From Nocardiopsis sp. YSL2 (lineage in GTDB: Bacteria; Actinomycetota; Actinomycetes; Streptosporangiales; Streptosporangiaceae), in NCBI RefSeq assembly GCF_030555055.1, contig NZ_JAMOAO010000001.1, forward strand, positions 5,270,001 to 5,334,000: 64,000 nt of DNA, in the 5' to 3' direction. Positions 8,185 through 16,498 of the stretch are shown here, piece by piece. Position numbers and translations under genes: made by a program. The notes under the pieces were generated by a model. The model was not told the origin of the DNA. It worked only from the letters and a program-made list of their open reading frames with translations, and made no database searches. How positions within the stretch are numbered: the stretch's first letter is position 1; each line of letters starts with the position of its first letter.

Positions 8185-9732
8185 TCAGCACACGGCGGCG
8201 TCCGGGGCCGGCGGCTTCGGGCCGCCGGCGGCACCGGAGAGCCCGGCGCGGCGCACGCGGTCCGAGCAGAGCGCGCGGACGGTCAGCGTGGCCGCCGCCA
8301 GCCGCACGGACAACGGCAGGTAGCCGCACTCCTCCACGATCCCGGCGACCGCCGCCGCCTCCACGGCCGGTACGCCGGCCACGGCGGCGAACAGCTCCAT
8401 CGCGGACTCGCGGGAGAGCACCTCCAGCCGCACGGGACGCGCTCCGAAGAACGCCACCAGACCGGTCAGGTCGTTGCGGCTGGTCACCAGTACGGCGCTC
8501 CCGCGCCCGCCGGCCAGCAGCGGGGCGACCTGCTCCACCGAGGCCGCGTCGTCGAGCAGGAACAGCAGGCACTGGTCGGCGGTGACCGAGCGGAACAGCT
8601 TGGCCAGCTCGCAGGAATCCGACGGCAGGTCGCGCGGTTCCACGCCCAGGCTGCGCAGGAGCTGGCGCAGGGCGTCGTCGATGGGGGTCGGCTCGCGTCC
8701 GGGGGTGGACCCGTGCAGGTCGACGTACAACTGGCCGTCGTGGAAGCGGTCGCGTACCGCCGTGCCCCACTGCAGGGCCAGGGCGGTCTTGCCGACGCCC
8801 GCGACCCCGGTGAGCACGAAGATCGTCGTGGAGCGGTCGGCCGCGCGGTCGGCGTCCAGCCCCTGGTCGAGCACGCCCAGTTCCTCGACGCGCCCCACCA
8901 GACCGCCGACGGCGAGGGGGAGTTCGGCCGGGCGCACCCGGGTGCGCCCCGCCGGCGGCAAGGCGTCGCCTCTCCCGCTCCCCGGCTCGTCCGCGTGCAA
9001 CAGGTCCAGGTGCAGGCGCCGCAGTTCCGCGCCGGGATCGGTGCCCAGTTCCTCGGCCAGGACCGCGCTCAGCGCCGCGTAGGCCTCCAGCGCCTCGCCG
9101 GTGCGCCCGCTGTGGTGCAGGGCGGTCATCAGCAGCCCGGTGAGGCTCTCCCTGGTGGGGTGGTCCGCGCACAGCGCCCGGAGACCGGCCACGGCCGACG
9201 CGGCGCGGCCGCGCCGCACCTCGACCCCGTACAGCTCCTCCAGGGCCCGAAGACGGGACTCCTCCAGGGCGGGGCGGGCGTGCTCGGCCAGGGTCGGGGT
9301 GACTCCGCCCAGTGCCGGGCCCGTCCACAACGCCAGGCCGTGGCGCAGCGTGCGGGCGGCCTCGTCCAGACGTCCGGCGGCGCGGTCGGCCGCGGCCCGC
9401 ACCAGGCTCCGCTCGAAGGCGTCCAGGTCCGTGGCGCCTTCGGGGACCACCGCGCGGTAGCCGCAGGCGGCCCTCTGGATGGTGTCGGCGCCCAGCGCCT
9501 TGCGCAGGCCGTGGACATGGCCCTGGAGCTGGGGACGGGCACCGCGCGGCGGGCGCCGGCCCCAGACGAGGTCGATGAGCCGTTCGTCGGTGACCACGGT
9601 GTTGGGCTGGAGGAGGAGCGCCGCCAGGACCGTCCGCCGCTTGGGCCCGCCGGTGAGGATCCTGCGACCGTCGACCTGGACTTCGACAGTACCGAGCAGT
9701 CTGTACCGAATTCCCGACAGATCGTCCAACAC
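8185..9732 (-). CDS. SARP/AfsR-type regulator with BTAD and NB-ARC domains
   Basis: 515 residues, GTG start. N-terminal winged-helix DNA-binding domain (residues 8-100, with RLIDLVWG typical of OmpR/SARP), a bacterial transcriptional activation domain rich in helices (about 105-245), then an NB-ARC ATPase with Walker A GVAGVGKT (309-316) and LLFLLDD as Walker B. It stops soon after the NB-ARC, without the TPR tail of full-length AfsR. Such proteins activate secondary-metabolite clusters. It converges on the Zur operon; there is no evidence that it controls it. A GC-rich 158-bp gap without a gene separates the two stops. Confidence 0.85.
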   Translation of the reverse strand: MLDDLSGIRYRLLGTVEVQVDGRRILTGGPKRRTVLAALLLQPNTVVTDERLIDLVWGRRPPRGARPQLQGHVHGLRKALGADTIQRAACGYRAVVPEGATDLDAFERSLVRAAADRAAGRLDEAARTLRHGLALWTGPALGGVTPTLAEHARPALEESRLRALEELYGVEVRRGRAASAVAGLRALCADHPTRESLTGLLMTALHHSGRTGEALEAYAALSAVLAEELGTDPGAELRRLHLDLLHADEPGSGRGDALPPAGRTRVRPAELPLAVGGLVGRVEELGVLDQGLDADRAADRSTTIFVLTGVAGVGKTALALQWGTAVRDRFHDGQLYVDLHGSTPGREPTPIDDALRQLLRSLGVEPRDLPSDSCELAKLFRSVTADQCLLFLLDDAASVEQVAPLLAGGRGSAVLVTSRNDLTGLVAFFGARPVRLEVLSRESAMELFAAVAGVPAVEAAAVAGIVEECGYLPLSVRLAAATLTVRALCSDRVRRAGLSGAAGGPKPPAPDAAVC

Positions 9733-9949
9733 CCCTGGGCCCCCTCACGCACGATGCGCAGTTCATCGCGTAGCGTCGCGGAGCTTACGGGAGGCTTCGG
9801 TGCGGAGTCCACCTGGAGGACGGGGGCCGTGCACGTGTCCGATATCGCCCTGAGTTGACCAGGCACGTTGCGATTCGGACGTTTTCACCGTCTTTTTCAC
9901 CGAAGGTCCAAAACACGGTGTGCCAGGCATCGGAACACCCGGGACGGCC

Positions 9950-9987
9950 GGGCGGCACCGGGCCCCGTCCGGGGCCCGGTGCCGCCC
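9950..9987 (-). terminator. strong hairpin terminator after the SapA-like genes
   Basis: Perfect 17-bp inverted repeat (9950-9966 with 9971-9987) with a GTCC loop, starting 8 bp after the last stop codon of the minus-strand SapA-like trio. No U-tract. Confidence 0.75.
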
Positions 9988-9995
9988 GTGGACGG

Positions 9996-10412
9996 TCAGC
10001 CGCAGTTGGTGCCGCGGTCGCCGCCCTCCGTTCCGCTGATCCGGCCCATCCAGTCGACGCACTTGCCGGCCGCGTTGAGGTAGACCGGACCGGCGTAGGA
10101 GGTGAAGTAGTCGCCCTCGTAGGCGGCCCAGTGGGTCCCCGCGGGGCTGATCGACAGGCCGGCCTCGATGATCACGCGCGAGCCGGGGCTGTTGCGCTTG
10201 GTCACCACGCAGTTCTTGCCGGTCGAGCTGTTGTAGGTCAGGTAGACCGTGCCCTTGTTGCCGACGTTGTCCTGGTTGACGACCTTGTAGCCGCTGCCGC
10301 ACTCGCCGCCGTAGGTGGCCGCGGCGGCGGGGGAGGCGCTGACGAGCACGCCGCTGACGGCGAAGGCGGTGGCCATGGCGACGGCGGCGGTCTTCTTGGT
10401 GAGCTTCTTCAT
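9996..10412 (-). CDS. SapA-like spore-associated secreted protein 1
   Basis: 138 residues with a clear Sec signal peptide (KK at the start, hydrophobic core, cleavage near ASPAAAA at about residue 31). The mature part has the spaced cysteines and the YGGECGSGYKVV, GTVYLTYN and SYAGPVYLNAAGKCVDW segments of the Streptomyces spore-associated protein A family. SapA-like proteins are extracytoplasmic and found on spores; their molecular role is unknown. It is the most downstream of three tandem paralogues on the same strand, which differ mainly in the signal peptide and the central loop. Confidence 0.8.
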   Translation of the reverse strand: MKKLTKKTAAVAMATAFAVSGVLVSASPAAAATYGGECGSGYKVVNQDNVGNKGTVYLTYNSSTGKNCVVTKRNSPGSRVIIEAGLSISPAGTHWAAYEGDYFTSYAGPVYLNAAGKCVDWMGRISGTEGGDRGTNCG

Positions 10413-10468
10413 GTCACGTTCCGATCATGGGTCGGGGCGTTGGGCGGGGGTGGAGCGTGGCCGGCCGG

Positions 10469-10882
10469 TCAGCCGCAGTTGGTGCCCTTCTCCGACAGCG
10501 TGGCCGTGCCGATGGTGCCGCCCCAGTCGACGCAGCGGCCGGCCGCGCTGAGGTAGACCGGACCGGCGTAGGTCGTGTAGTCGCCGCTGTCCTTCTTCCA
10601 GGAAGACGAGCCCGTGGTGCGGATGAACGCCTCCATGAACGTGGCCGTACCGGGGTTCGTGCGCACGGTGACCACGCAGTTGTAGCCGGTGGACCCGTTG
10701 TAGGTGAGGAAGGTGGTGCCCCGGTCGTTGGGCAACTCGATCTTGTTGACCACGCCGTAGCCGGAGCCGCAGGCCCCGTTGTAGGTGGCCGCGGCGGCGG
10801 GGGCCGCGGTCGCCAGCAGGCCCGTGCCGGCGATGGCCGCGGCCGCGGCCAGGGCGGCGGCCTTCCTGAGCAGGTTCCTCAT
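10469..10882 (-). CDS. SapA-like spore-associated secreted protein 2
   Basis: 137 residues, signal peptide ending around APAAAA (residue 32), then the family segments YNGACGSGYGVV, GTTFLTYN, YNCVVTVR and TYAGPVYLSAAGRCVDW and a final Asn-Cys-Gly. Four cysteines are conserved with the neighbouring paralogues, consistent with two disulfides outside the cell. The 56-bp gap to the next copy has no obvious promoter, so the three may be cotranscribed. Confidence 0.8.
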   Translation of the reverse strand: MRNLLRKAAALAAAAAIAGTGLLATAAPAAAATYNGACGSGYGVVNKIELPNDRGTTFLTYNGSTGYNCVVTVRTNPGTATFMEAFIRTTGSSSWKKDSGDYTTYAGPVYLSAAGRCVDWGGTIGTATLSEKGTNCG

Positions 10883-10935
10883 GGCACTCCAGTCGAACGT
10901 CGGTGCGCCGCCTGTGGCGGCGCGGTGCGGTGGGG

Positions 10936-11352
10936 TCAGGAGCAGTTCGTGGCGGTCCTGTGCGCGTTGGTGCCGCTGATGTTGCCGAACCAGTCCACGC
11001 AGTGGCTGGGCGCGTAGCGGTAGACGGGGCCGGCGTAGGTCGTGTAGTCGCCGCCGTCCTGCTTGGCCTGGCTGGGGGAGTCGCTGGAGCGCTTGAGGCC
11101 GACGGTCATGTCGACGGCCGGGCCCGGGTTGGCCCGCACGGTCACGGCGCAGTTGTAGCCGTTGGAGTTGTAGGTCAGGAAGACCGTGCCCTTGGAGCCG
11201 ATGTTCGCGTGGTTGACGACGGAGTAGCCGCTACCGCACGCGCCGTTGTAGCTCGCCACGGGGGCCGCCGCCGACGCCGGCGACGCGGCCGCCAGGGAGC
11301 CGAGGGTGACGGCGGCCGCCAGGAGGGCGGCCGACCGGAACTTCTTCAACAT
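10936..11352 (-). CDS. SapA-like spore-associated secreted protein 3
   Basis: 138 residues from the ATG at 11352 (a longer upstream frame lacks a signal peptide and is discarded). The signal peptide ends near ASPASAA (residue 28). The mature chain repeats the family pattern with YNGACGSGYSVV, FLTYNSNGYNCAVTVR and TYAGPVYRYAPSHCVDW, and four conserved cysteines. It is the first gene of the tandem array and the most diverged in its central loop. Confidence 0.8.
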   Translation of the reverse strand: MLKKFRSAALLAAAVTLGSLAAASPASAAAPVASYNGACGSGYSVVNHANIGSKGTVFLTYNSNGYNCAVTVRANPGPAVDMTVGLKRSSDSPSQAKQDGGDYTTYAGPVYRYAPSHCVDWFGNISGTNAHRTATNCS

Positions 11353-11591
11353 GGGAACTCTTCCGTCCTCGGGTACGGCACCCGCCTGCGGGCGGGTACC
11401 GGCCACACGGTGGCAGGCACCGCTTCGCGCGGGCTTCGGTTCCACTTCGCTCCCGCTTCGCAGGCGTGGCGGCCGTGTGGTCCCGGCGGTGGTGACCGGC
11501 TAGGGTGCGCTCGGTCCGCCATGACGTGGCGTCCCACCGCACCCGGTCCCACGGCGTCGTCGGGACGCCGTGTCCCCACGAGAGGCCCCCG

Positions 11592-12503
11592 ATGCTCAGA
11601 CTGCGCGCCTGGCGGCGCCGGGACACGCTCGGCGCGCAGCGCCTGGCCCGGGATCTGTGGCCCTCGGGGCCGCACCCGGGCGGGCTCGGCTGGGAGGCCG
11701 CCACCGACCAGCTGCCCCGCCGCGCGGTCGTGGCCGTACGCGGGCGCCGGATCGTGGGCTGGGCCGGGGTCGCGCGCGGCGAGATCCAGGTGCGGGGCGT
11801 GTCGGCCGACGCCGCCGCGGGACGCCGCCTCCTGGCGTGGGCCCTGCGCACGGCGGGGGAGCGGGACCTGCGGATTCCCGTGGCGCACGGCGACCCCGCC
11901 CTCGGCGCGCTCGTGGCCGAGGCCGGGTTCGTGCCCGACTCGGCCGATCCCGTGACGGGGATGGTCCGGGACGCGGCCGGGGACGGCCCGGTGTGGCCGG
12001 AGGGCTATCGGGTGCGACCCGTGCGCGCGGGGGAGGACGCGGCCCGGGTCGCCGTGCACCGGGCGGCCTGGCGGCCCGCCGACATGCCGTGGGCCGCGCA
12101 CGTGCGCGACCGCGTCGACCCGGCGGCCACCAGCGGCTTCACCCCCGCGCACCTGGCACGCCTGCGCCGCGCGCTGCTCTTCGACCCGGACCTGGACCTG
12201 GTGGTGGAGGCGCCCGACGGGTCACTGGCGGCCTGCGCCACCGTGTGGTGGGACGCGCGCGGCGGCTGCGCCGAACTCGAACCCGTGGGCGTGGTCCCCG
12301 CGCACCGGCGGCGTGGCCTGGCCGCCGCGCTGGCCCGGCACGCGTGTGTGGAGGTGGCGCGCCGCGGCGGGCGCGAGGTCTTCATCAACTCCCGCCCCAT
12401 GGACGAGTACCCGGCGCCCGCCGCCGCCTACCTGAGGGCGGGGTTCACCCTGGTCGAGCGCGGTCGGCACCACGTGCGGGGCGTGACGGCCCGAGCTACG
12501 TGA
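11592..12503 (+). CDS. GNAT-family acetyltransferase with two GNAT halves
   Basis: 303 residues from an ATG preceded by GAGAGG; the longer upstream frame overlaps the SapA promoter and is not used. The C-terminal half (about 150-300) is a good GNAT domain, with the acetyl-CoA loop VGVVPAHRRRGLAAAL and a later YLRAGF motif. The N-terminal half has a degenerate GNAT layout, giving a tandem arrangement seen in many actinobacterial paralogues. Substrate unknown. It converges on the siderophore-interacting protein gene, overlapping its stop by eight bases. Confidence 0.75.
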   Translation: MLRLRAWRRRDTLGAQRLARDLWPSGPHPGGLGWEAATDQLPRRAVVAVRGRRIVGWAGVARGEIQVRGVSADAAAGRRLLAWALRTAGERDLRIPVAHGDPALGALVAEAGFVPDSADPVTGMVRDAAGDGPVWPEGYRVRPVRAGEDAARVAVHRAAWRPADMPWAAHVRDRVDPAATSGFTPAHLARLRRALLFDPDLDLVVEAPDGSLAACATVWWDARGGCAELEPVGVVPAHRRRGLAAALARHACVEVARRGGREVFINSRPMDEYPAPAAAYLRAGFTLVERGRHHVRGVTARAT

Positions 12504-13293
12504 GCGTGGCGACCCCGCGGCGCCAGTACCCGACGAAGGTGATGTGCGCCTTGGGCACGCCGCGCTCGCGGACCAGGCTGCGCCGCAGGCCGGTCGGCAG
12601 GGTCCTCTCCCCGGCGACGAAGCAGTAGGGCGTGCCCCCGGGCGGCTCGGCCGAGCGCGCGGTCTCCAGCGCCAGCCGGCCCGGCAGGGCGTCCTCGTCC
12701 TGGCGGGGGAGCCAGTGCACACGGACGCTCTCGGGCGCCTTCACGTCGCGGATGTCGTCGGCGGAGGGAACCTCCAGGTAGGCGTCGGCGCTCAGGTCCC
12801 CGGGTGCCTGTTCGATGATCGACAGCAGGGCCGGGACCGCGCTCTCGTCGCCCACCAGCAGTTGGGAGTCGGTGCCCTCGGGCGGCAGGTAGTAGTACCC
12901 CTCCGGGAACACGCCGACCTCGTCCCCCGGCTGGGCCTCGGGCGCCCAGGCCGAGGCCGGGCCGCCGTCGCCGTGGGCGACGAACTCGATGTCCAGTTCC
13001 AGGCGGGCGGGGTCGAAGCGCCGCGCGGTGTAGTTGCGCACGACGGGGCGCTCGGCGGCGGGCATCAGGTAGTACTGGGCGATCCACCCGTTGTGCGAGG
13101 CCGTGGGCATGCGCAGGGTCTCCTGGCCGGGGCGGGGGAGGAAGACCTTGACGCACTGGTCGAAACCGAGGAAGGGGAAGCCGGCGAGTTCTTCGCCGCC
13201 GAGCGTGACGGTGACGAAGTGCGGGCTCGTCCGCTCGGTGCGCACCACACGGGTGCGCACCATGGTGCGGTGTTCGGGCTGCCGGATGCGCAA
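12496..13293 (-). CDS. siderophore-interacting protein (FAD-dependent ferric reductase family)
   Basis: 265 residues, TTG start at 13293 chosen because GAGG lies five bases upstream; the longer frame begins with a low-complexity PSRSPSRSP stretch derived from a DNA repeat. The N-terminal FAD-binding barrel carries RNYTARRFD (RxYT motif, about residue 73), and the C-terminal half has the SIP signature with VGDESAVPAL. ViuB/FscN-type proteins release iron from imported ferric siderophores using NAD(P)H or ferredoxin. An IdeR/DmdR iron box lies 56 bp upstream, so it should be induced in iron limitation. Confidence 0.85.
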   Translation of the reverse strand: MRIRQPEHRTMVRTRVVRTERTSPHFVTVTLGGEELAGFPFLGFDQCVKVFLPRPGQETLRMPTASHNGWIAQYYLMPAAERPVVRNYTARRFDPARLELDIEFVAHGDGGPASAWAPEAQPGDEVGVFPEGYYYLPPEGTDSQLLVGDESAVPALLSIIEQAPGDLSADAYLEVPSADDIRDVKAPESVRVHWLPRQDEDALPGRLALETARSAEPPGGTPYCFVAGERTLPTGLRRSLVRERGVPKAHITFVGYWRRGVATLT

Positions 13294-13348
13294 GGGGACC
13301 TCATTCCTCGGTGGGGACCTCGACGGGGACCTCGACGGGGGCATTAAA

Positions 13349-13367
13349 TGAGGTAAGCCTAGCCTAA
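13349..13367. promoter_or_regulatory. iron box: IdeR/DmdR iron box
   Basis: TGAGGTAAGCCTAGCCTAA matches 16 of 19 bases of the reverse complement of the DtxR-family consensus (TTAGGTTAGGCTAACCTAA). It is upstream of the siderophore-interacting gene and overlaps the stop of the next minus-strand gene at 13364. Confidence 0.75.
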
Positions 13368-14305
13368 GTGCGTCTCGCGGTGTGCGTCGCGGCACGGGCC
13401 GCGCGCTCGGACGCCCACACCGCCAGCAGGACCAGGGCGCACCCGGCGAGCTGGACCGGTGTGGCGCGCTCGCCCAGCAGCAGAGCGCCCGCGCCGACCG
13501 CGAGCACGGGCGGCAGCACCAGCACCGCCGCCGCCGAACTGGGCGCCAGGCGGGGCAGGGCCGCCCCCACCAGGATCCAGGTCAGCACCTGGCCGGTCAG
13601 TGCCAGCAGCGCCAGCCAGCCCCAGGCCCGCGGGTCGAGCGAGGCCAGGTCGATCCCGCTCCACCACGCGCCCAGCGCGCCCGCGGACAGCGCACCGGCC
13701 AGGGTCGCCACGCACACCGGGGTGGCGGTGTGCCCGCTGCCACCGCCCAGGCGGGACAGGAACAGGTAGCCCGCGTAGGCCGCGCCCGCCGCGCAACCGT
13801 AGGCCAGGCCCAGAAACGGGTCGCCCTCGGCGGTCGAAGGGCCCGTGATTCCGGCGGACAGGGCCACCCCGGCCAGCATGACCGGCGCGGCCATCAGGAA
13901 GGAGCGTCGGATCGGCGTGCCAGTGAACATCCGGGCCAGCACGGGGAAGACCACCAGCTGTGCGTTGAGCAGCACGGTCGCGATGCCCGCGCCGACCTCT
14001 CCGATGCTCGCCGTCCACAGCACGTAGTCCACGCCCAGCAGCAGCCCCGCGGCGGTGTCGATGAGCACCAGGCGCCGCGGCCGCCACCCGATCCGCCGGA
14101 GCTCGGCCACCGACATCGGCACCAGCAGCGTCAGCGCCAGCGCGCACCGCAGGAACGCCGCGGTCCCGGCGTTGGCCCCCGAGGCCTTGACCAGCACACC
14201 CGACAGCGAGGTGCACGCGGCACCCGCCAGGGCGAGCAGGAGGGGATCGACCCGCGCGAGCCGGGAGTCGGCGCCGGAAACGGACTGCTTGCTCATGACG
14301 CTCAC
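13364..14305 (-). CDS. EamA/DMT-family inner-membrane transporter
   Basis: 313 residues with ten predicted membrane helices in two five-helix EamA repeats, ending in a basic tail. GTG start at 14305 with an AAGG site, an in-frame ATG at 14296 being an alternative. Members export amino acids or other metabolites; the substrate here is unknown. It is divergent from a LysR-type gene 65 bp away, a layout in which the regulator usually controls the transporter. Confidence 0.8.
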   Translation of the reverse strand: MSVMSKQSVSGADSRLARVDPLLLALAGAACTSLSGVLVKASGANAGTAAFLRCALALTLLVPMSVAELRRIGWRPRRLVLIDTAAGLLLGVDYVLWTASIGEVGAGIATVLLNAQLVVFPVLARMFTGTPIRRSFLMAAPVMLAGVALSAGITGPSTAEGDPFLGLAYGCAAGAAYAGYLFLSRLGGGSGHTATPVCVATLAGALSAGALGAWWSGIDLASLDPRAWGWLALLALTGQVLTWILVGAALPRLAPSSAAAVLVLPPVLAVGAGALLLGERATPVQLAGCALVLLAVWASERAARAATHTARRT

Positions 14306-14370
14306 TCTGGCGCCTTCGACCCGAAAACAAAAGCGATGATTCGTGGACGTTTCTCGGTAGTATTGCTGAT

Positions 14371-15348
14371 GTGTTCAACACCGAACGATTGAGCGCTCTG
14401 GCGGCGGTGGCCGAGCACGGCACCATCGCCGACGCGGCACGCGCCCGGCACGTCACGCCCTCCGGGCTCTCCCAGCAGCTCGCCAAGCTCGAACGCGAGG
14501 CGGGCCAGCCCCTGCTGGAGCCGTACGGACGCACCGTGCGCCTCACCCACGCAGGGCGGGTCCTGGCCGGGCACGCCACCCGTGTCCTCGCCCAGCTCGC
14601 CGAGGCCCGCGGCGACCTGGCCGAGCTGAGCGGCCAGGTGCTGGGCCCGCTGCGCCTGGGCGGCGTCGGCAGTGCGATCCGTGCCCTGCTGCCGGGGCCG
14701 CTGGCCGCCCTCTCGGCCGCCCACCCCCGGCTCGAGGCCACCGTGTGCGACGGCGAGGTCGTCGAACTCATGCCCGCCCTGTTGAACGGGGATCTGGACC
14801 TGCTCCTGGTCGAGAGCTGGTCGAGCCGTCCGTTGGCGTTCCCGTCGGGCGTGGCCACGGTCCCCCTCGTCGACGAGCCGGTCAGCGTCGCCCTGCCCGC
14901 CGGACACCGGTTGTCAGGGCGGGCCCGGGTCGACCCGGCGGAACTGGGGCAGGAGTCCTGGGCCAGCTGCCCGCCCGGGACCGAGCCCTACGAGGCGACG
15001 CTCCAGGCCCTGCGCGGCCGCGGCGTGGAGCCCCGCGTGCGGTACGCACTCAAGGAGCTGCCCACCCAGCTGGCGCTGGTGGCGGCCGGGGTGGCGGTGG
15101 CGCTCGTGCCCGACCTGGGGCGGCGGCCGGCGCCCGAGGGCGTCGTGTTCCGGCCTCTGGACCCGCCCGTGCGCCGGACGATCCGGGCGGTGTGGCGGGT
15201 GGACGCCGAGACCCCGGCCGTACGAGCCTGTGCCGGCGCCCTCACCGCGCAGGCGGCCGAGTGGGGCGCCGACGGCGGCGCCGGCCCGGCGGCGGACCCG
15301 GGCGCCGATGCGGTCACCCCGCGGCGTGCGGAGCGTGCGTCGGGCTGA
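14371..15348 (+). CDS. LysR-type transcriptional regulator
   Basis: 325 residues. The N-terminal winged HTH (residues 3-62) has the canonical TIADAARARHVTPSGLSQQLAKLERE helix-turn-helix; the rest is the periplasmic-binding-like effector domain. The last 30 residues are disordered. GTG start without a strong ribosome site, so it may be translated from a near-leaderless message. Likely regulator of the divergent EamA transporter. Confidence 0.85.
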   Translation: MFNTERLSALAAVAEHGTIADAARARHVTPSGLSQQLAKLEREAGQPLLEPYGRTVRLTHAGRVLAGHATRVLAQLAEARGDLAELSGQVLGPLRLGGVGSAIRALLPGPLAALSAAHPRLEATVCDGEVVELMPALLNGDLDLLLVESWSSRPLAFPSGVATVPLVDEPVSVALPAGHRLSGRARVDPAELGQESWASCPPGTEPYEATLQALRGRGVEPRVRYALKELPTQLALVAAGVAVALVPDLGRRPAPEGVVFRPLDPPVRRTIRAVWRVDAETPAVRACAGALTAQAAEWGADGGAGPAADPGADAVTPRRAERASG

Positions 15349-15354
15349 GGCGGG

Positions 15355-15747
15355 TCACCGGGCGGCGTCGGGTGCGTCGTCCAGGTCCTCGGTGTCGGCC
15401 CGGTGCAGCACGCGGGTGAGGTCGCCGGAGTCGATCAGCCCCGCCAGGACCCGCGTCATGTCGCCCACCCCGGGGTCGCGGACGATGAGGGTGTCGACGC
15501 ACCCGAAGTAGCGCCCCTCCAGATTCTCCCCGGTCTCGGCGTTCTCGGCCATCAGCCGCTCGACCTCGGCGAGCGTGAACAGGGTCCCGGACCAGCGGGT
15601 CCCGTCCCCCAGCTCGACCACGACGTCGACGTTGTCGACGAGCGTCAGGTCCTCGTCGGGGTCGGGCAGGAACAGGGCGGTGAAGCCGTCCCCGTGCACC
15701 CGGTACCACGGACCGTCCCAGTGCCCGGTCAGTTCGCTGTGGCTCAT
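15355..15747 (-). CDS. uncharacterised small protein divergent from the Zur operon
   Basis: 130 residues, acidic, without membrane segments, cysteines forming a site, or a fold I recognise. Segments VELGDGTRWSGTLFTLAEVERLM and YFGCVDTLIVRD suggest a compact alpha/beta protein. It is read divergently from the Zur-controlled small ORF, and the Zur box at 15831 lies 84 bp upstream of its start, so it could share that control. It ends six bases from the LysR gene. Confidence 0.6.
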   Translation of the reverse strand: MSHSELTGHWDGPWYRVHGDGFTALFLPDPDEDLTLVDNVDVVVELGDGTRWSGTLFTLAEVERLMAENAETGENLEGRYFGCVDTLIVRDPGVGDMTRVLAGLIDSGDLTRVLHRADTEDLDDAPDAAR

Positions 15748-15830
15748 GCCGACAGTCTGCCCAGCCGCCCCGAGGGGCCTAACCCGGCGCGCCGAGGGGT
15801 TGGGGCCGTGGCCCGGAGGCGATACGATCA

Positions 15831-15845
15831 CGATAATCATTCTCA
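15831..15845. promoter_or_regulatory. zur box: Zur box in front of the zur operon
   Basis: Read on the minus strand: TGAGAATGATTATCG, an imperfect inverted repeat fitting the same pattern as the two boxes at 4234 and 4355. It is 29 bp before the small ORF that precedes the Fur/Zur-family gene, indicating autoregulation by zinc. Confidence 0.75.
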
Positions 15846-15873
15846 TCGAACTCCCCCCAGGAAGGGACTGCCC

Positions 15874-16041
15874 ATGCCCGCATTCCACGACGACTGCGCC
15901 GGCTCGGCCGAGTTCATCGACGCCGGTGCGGGCGGCGCCGCCGAGCCCACGGGGCCGGAGGGCGTGCGCTGGAGCGTGACCTACGAGGTGCACGGGGCCG
16001 GCCTGTCCCTCCTCCGGCACGGCGCGGGCGCCCGGGTCTGA
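15874..16041 (+). CDS. small 55-residue protein coupled to zur
   Basis: ATG at 15874 with a good GGAAGGG site; its TGA overlaps the ATG of the regulator gene (TGATG), so the two are translationally coupled. The chain starts with a short H/D/D/C cluster (PAFHDDCAG) that could bind metal, followed by an acidic middle and VRWSVTYEVHGAG. No family is recognised; it is not one of the ribosomal L31/L33 paralogues often placed under Zur. Being the first gene behind the Zur box it should be made in zinc starvation. Confidence 0.65.
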   Translation: MPAFHDDCAGSAEFIDAGAGGAAEPTGPEGVRWSVTYEVHGAGLSLLRHGAGARV

Positions 16042-16427
16042 TGGGCCGTTACGACCACGCGGTCCTGCGGGTGGGGGGGCGCGATCCCCGGTTCCGCGGG
16101 GCGCAGGAGGTCCACGCCGTCATCGCCACGCCCCGCACCCAGGAGCGGCCGCCGAGCCTGTCCACCATCTACCGCACCCTGCGCCGCCTGGCCTCCGAGG
16201 GCGTCCTGGACACCGTCCACTCCGCCGACGGCGAGCGCCTGTACCGCCTGTGCGGCAGCACCTCGCAGCACCACCACCTGCTGTGCCGGATCTGCGGCGA
16301 GGTGGAGGAGGTCCCCGAGATGGCGGAGCTCCCGCCCCTGGTGGAGCGGATCGGCGGCACCAGCGGGTTCGGCTCGTTGGACTACTCCTTCGAGCTGTCC
16401 GGAGTGTGCCCCCAGTGCGCTCCCTGA
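16041..16427 (+). CDS. zur: Fur-family metalloregulator, most likely Zur
   Basis: 128 residues. The N-terminal winged helix contains SLSTIYRTLRRLASEGVLD, the Fur-family recognition helix, followed by the dimerisation domain with HHHLLCRICG (His-rich sensor plus first CxxC) and a C-terminal CPQC second CxxC, the structural zinc pair. Fur, Zur and Nur share these features; Zur is favoured because the operator ahead of its operon and the other two boxes here are of Zur type. The first 20 residues are shorter than usual for the family. Confidence 0.8.
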   Translation: MGRYDHAVLRVGGRDPRFRGAQEVHAVIATPRTQERPPSLSTIYRTLRRLASEGVLDTVHSADGERLYRLCGSTSQHHHLLCRICGEVEEVPEMAELPPLVERIGGTSGFGSLDYSFELSGVCPQCAP

Positions 16428-16498
16428 GACGCGCCCGGTCGTGGCCGAGAACGCGGGGTCGGACACGGTCCGTGTTCGAGGCGTACTAGGCTGTCGCC

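Noticed and set aside
7054..9858. 934-codon plus-strand frame across the PLP enzyme and the SARP regulator
   Set aside because: It lies antisense to the SARP gene and out of frame with the PLP gene; arginine/proline-rich by composition.
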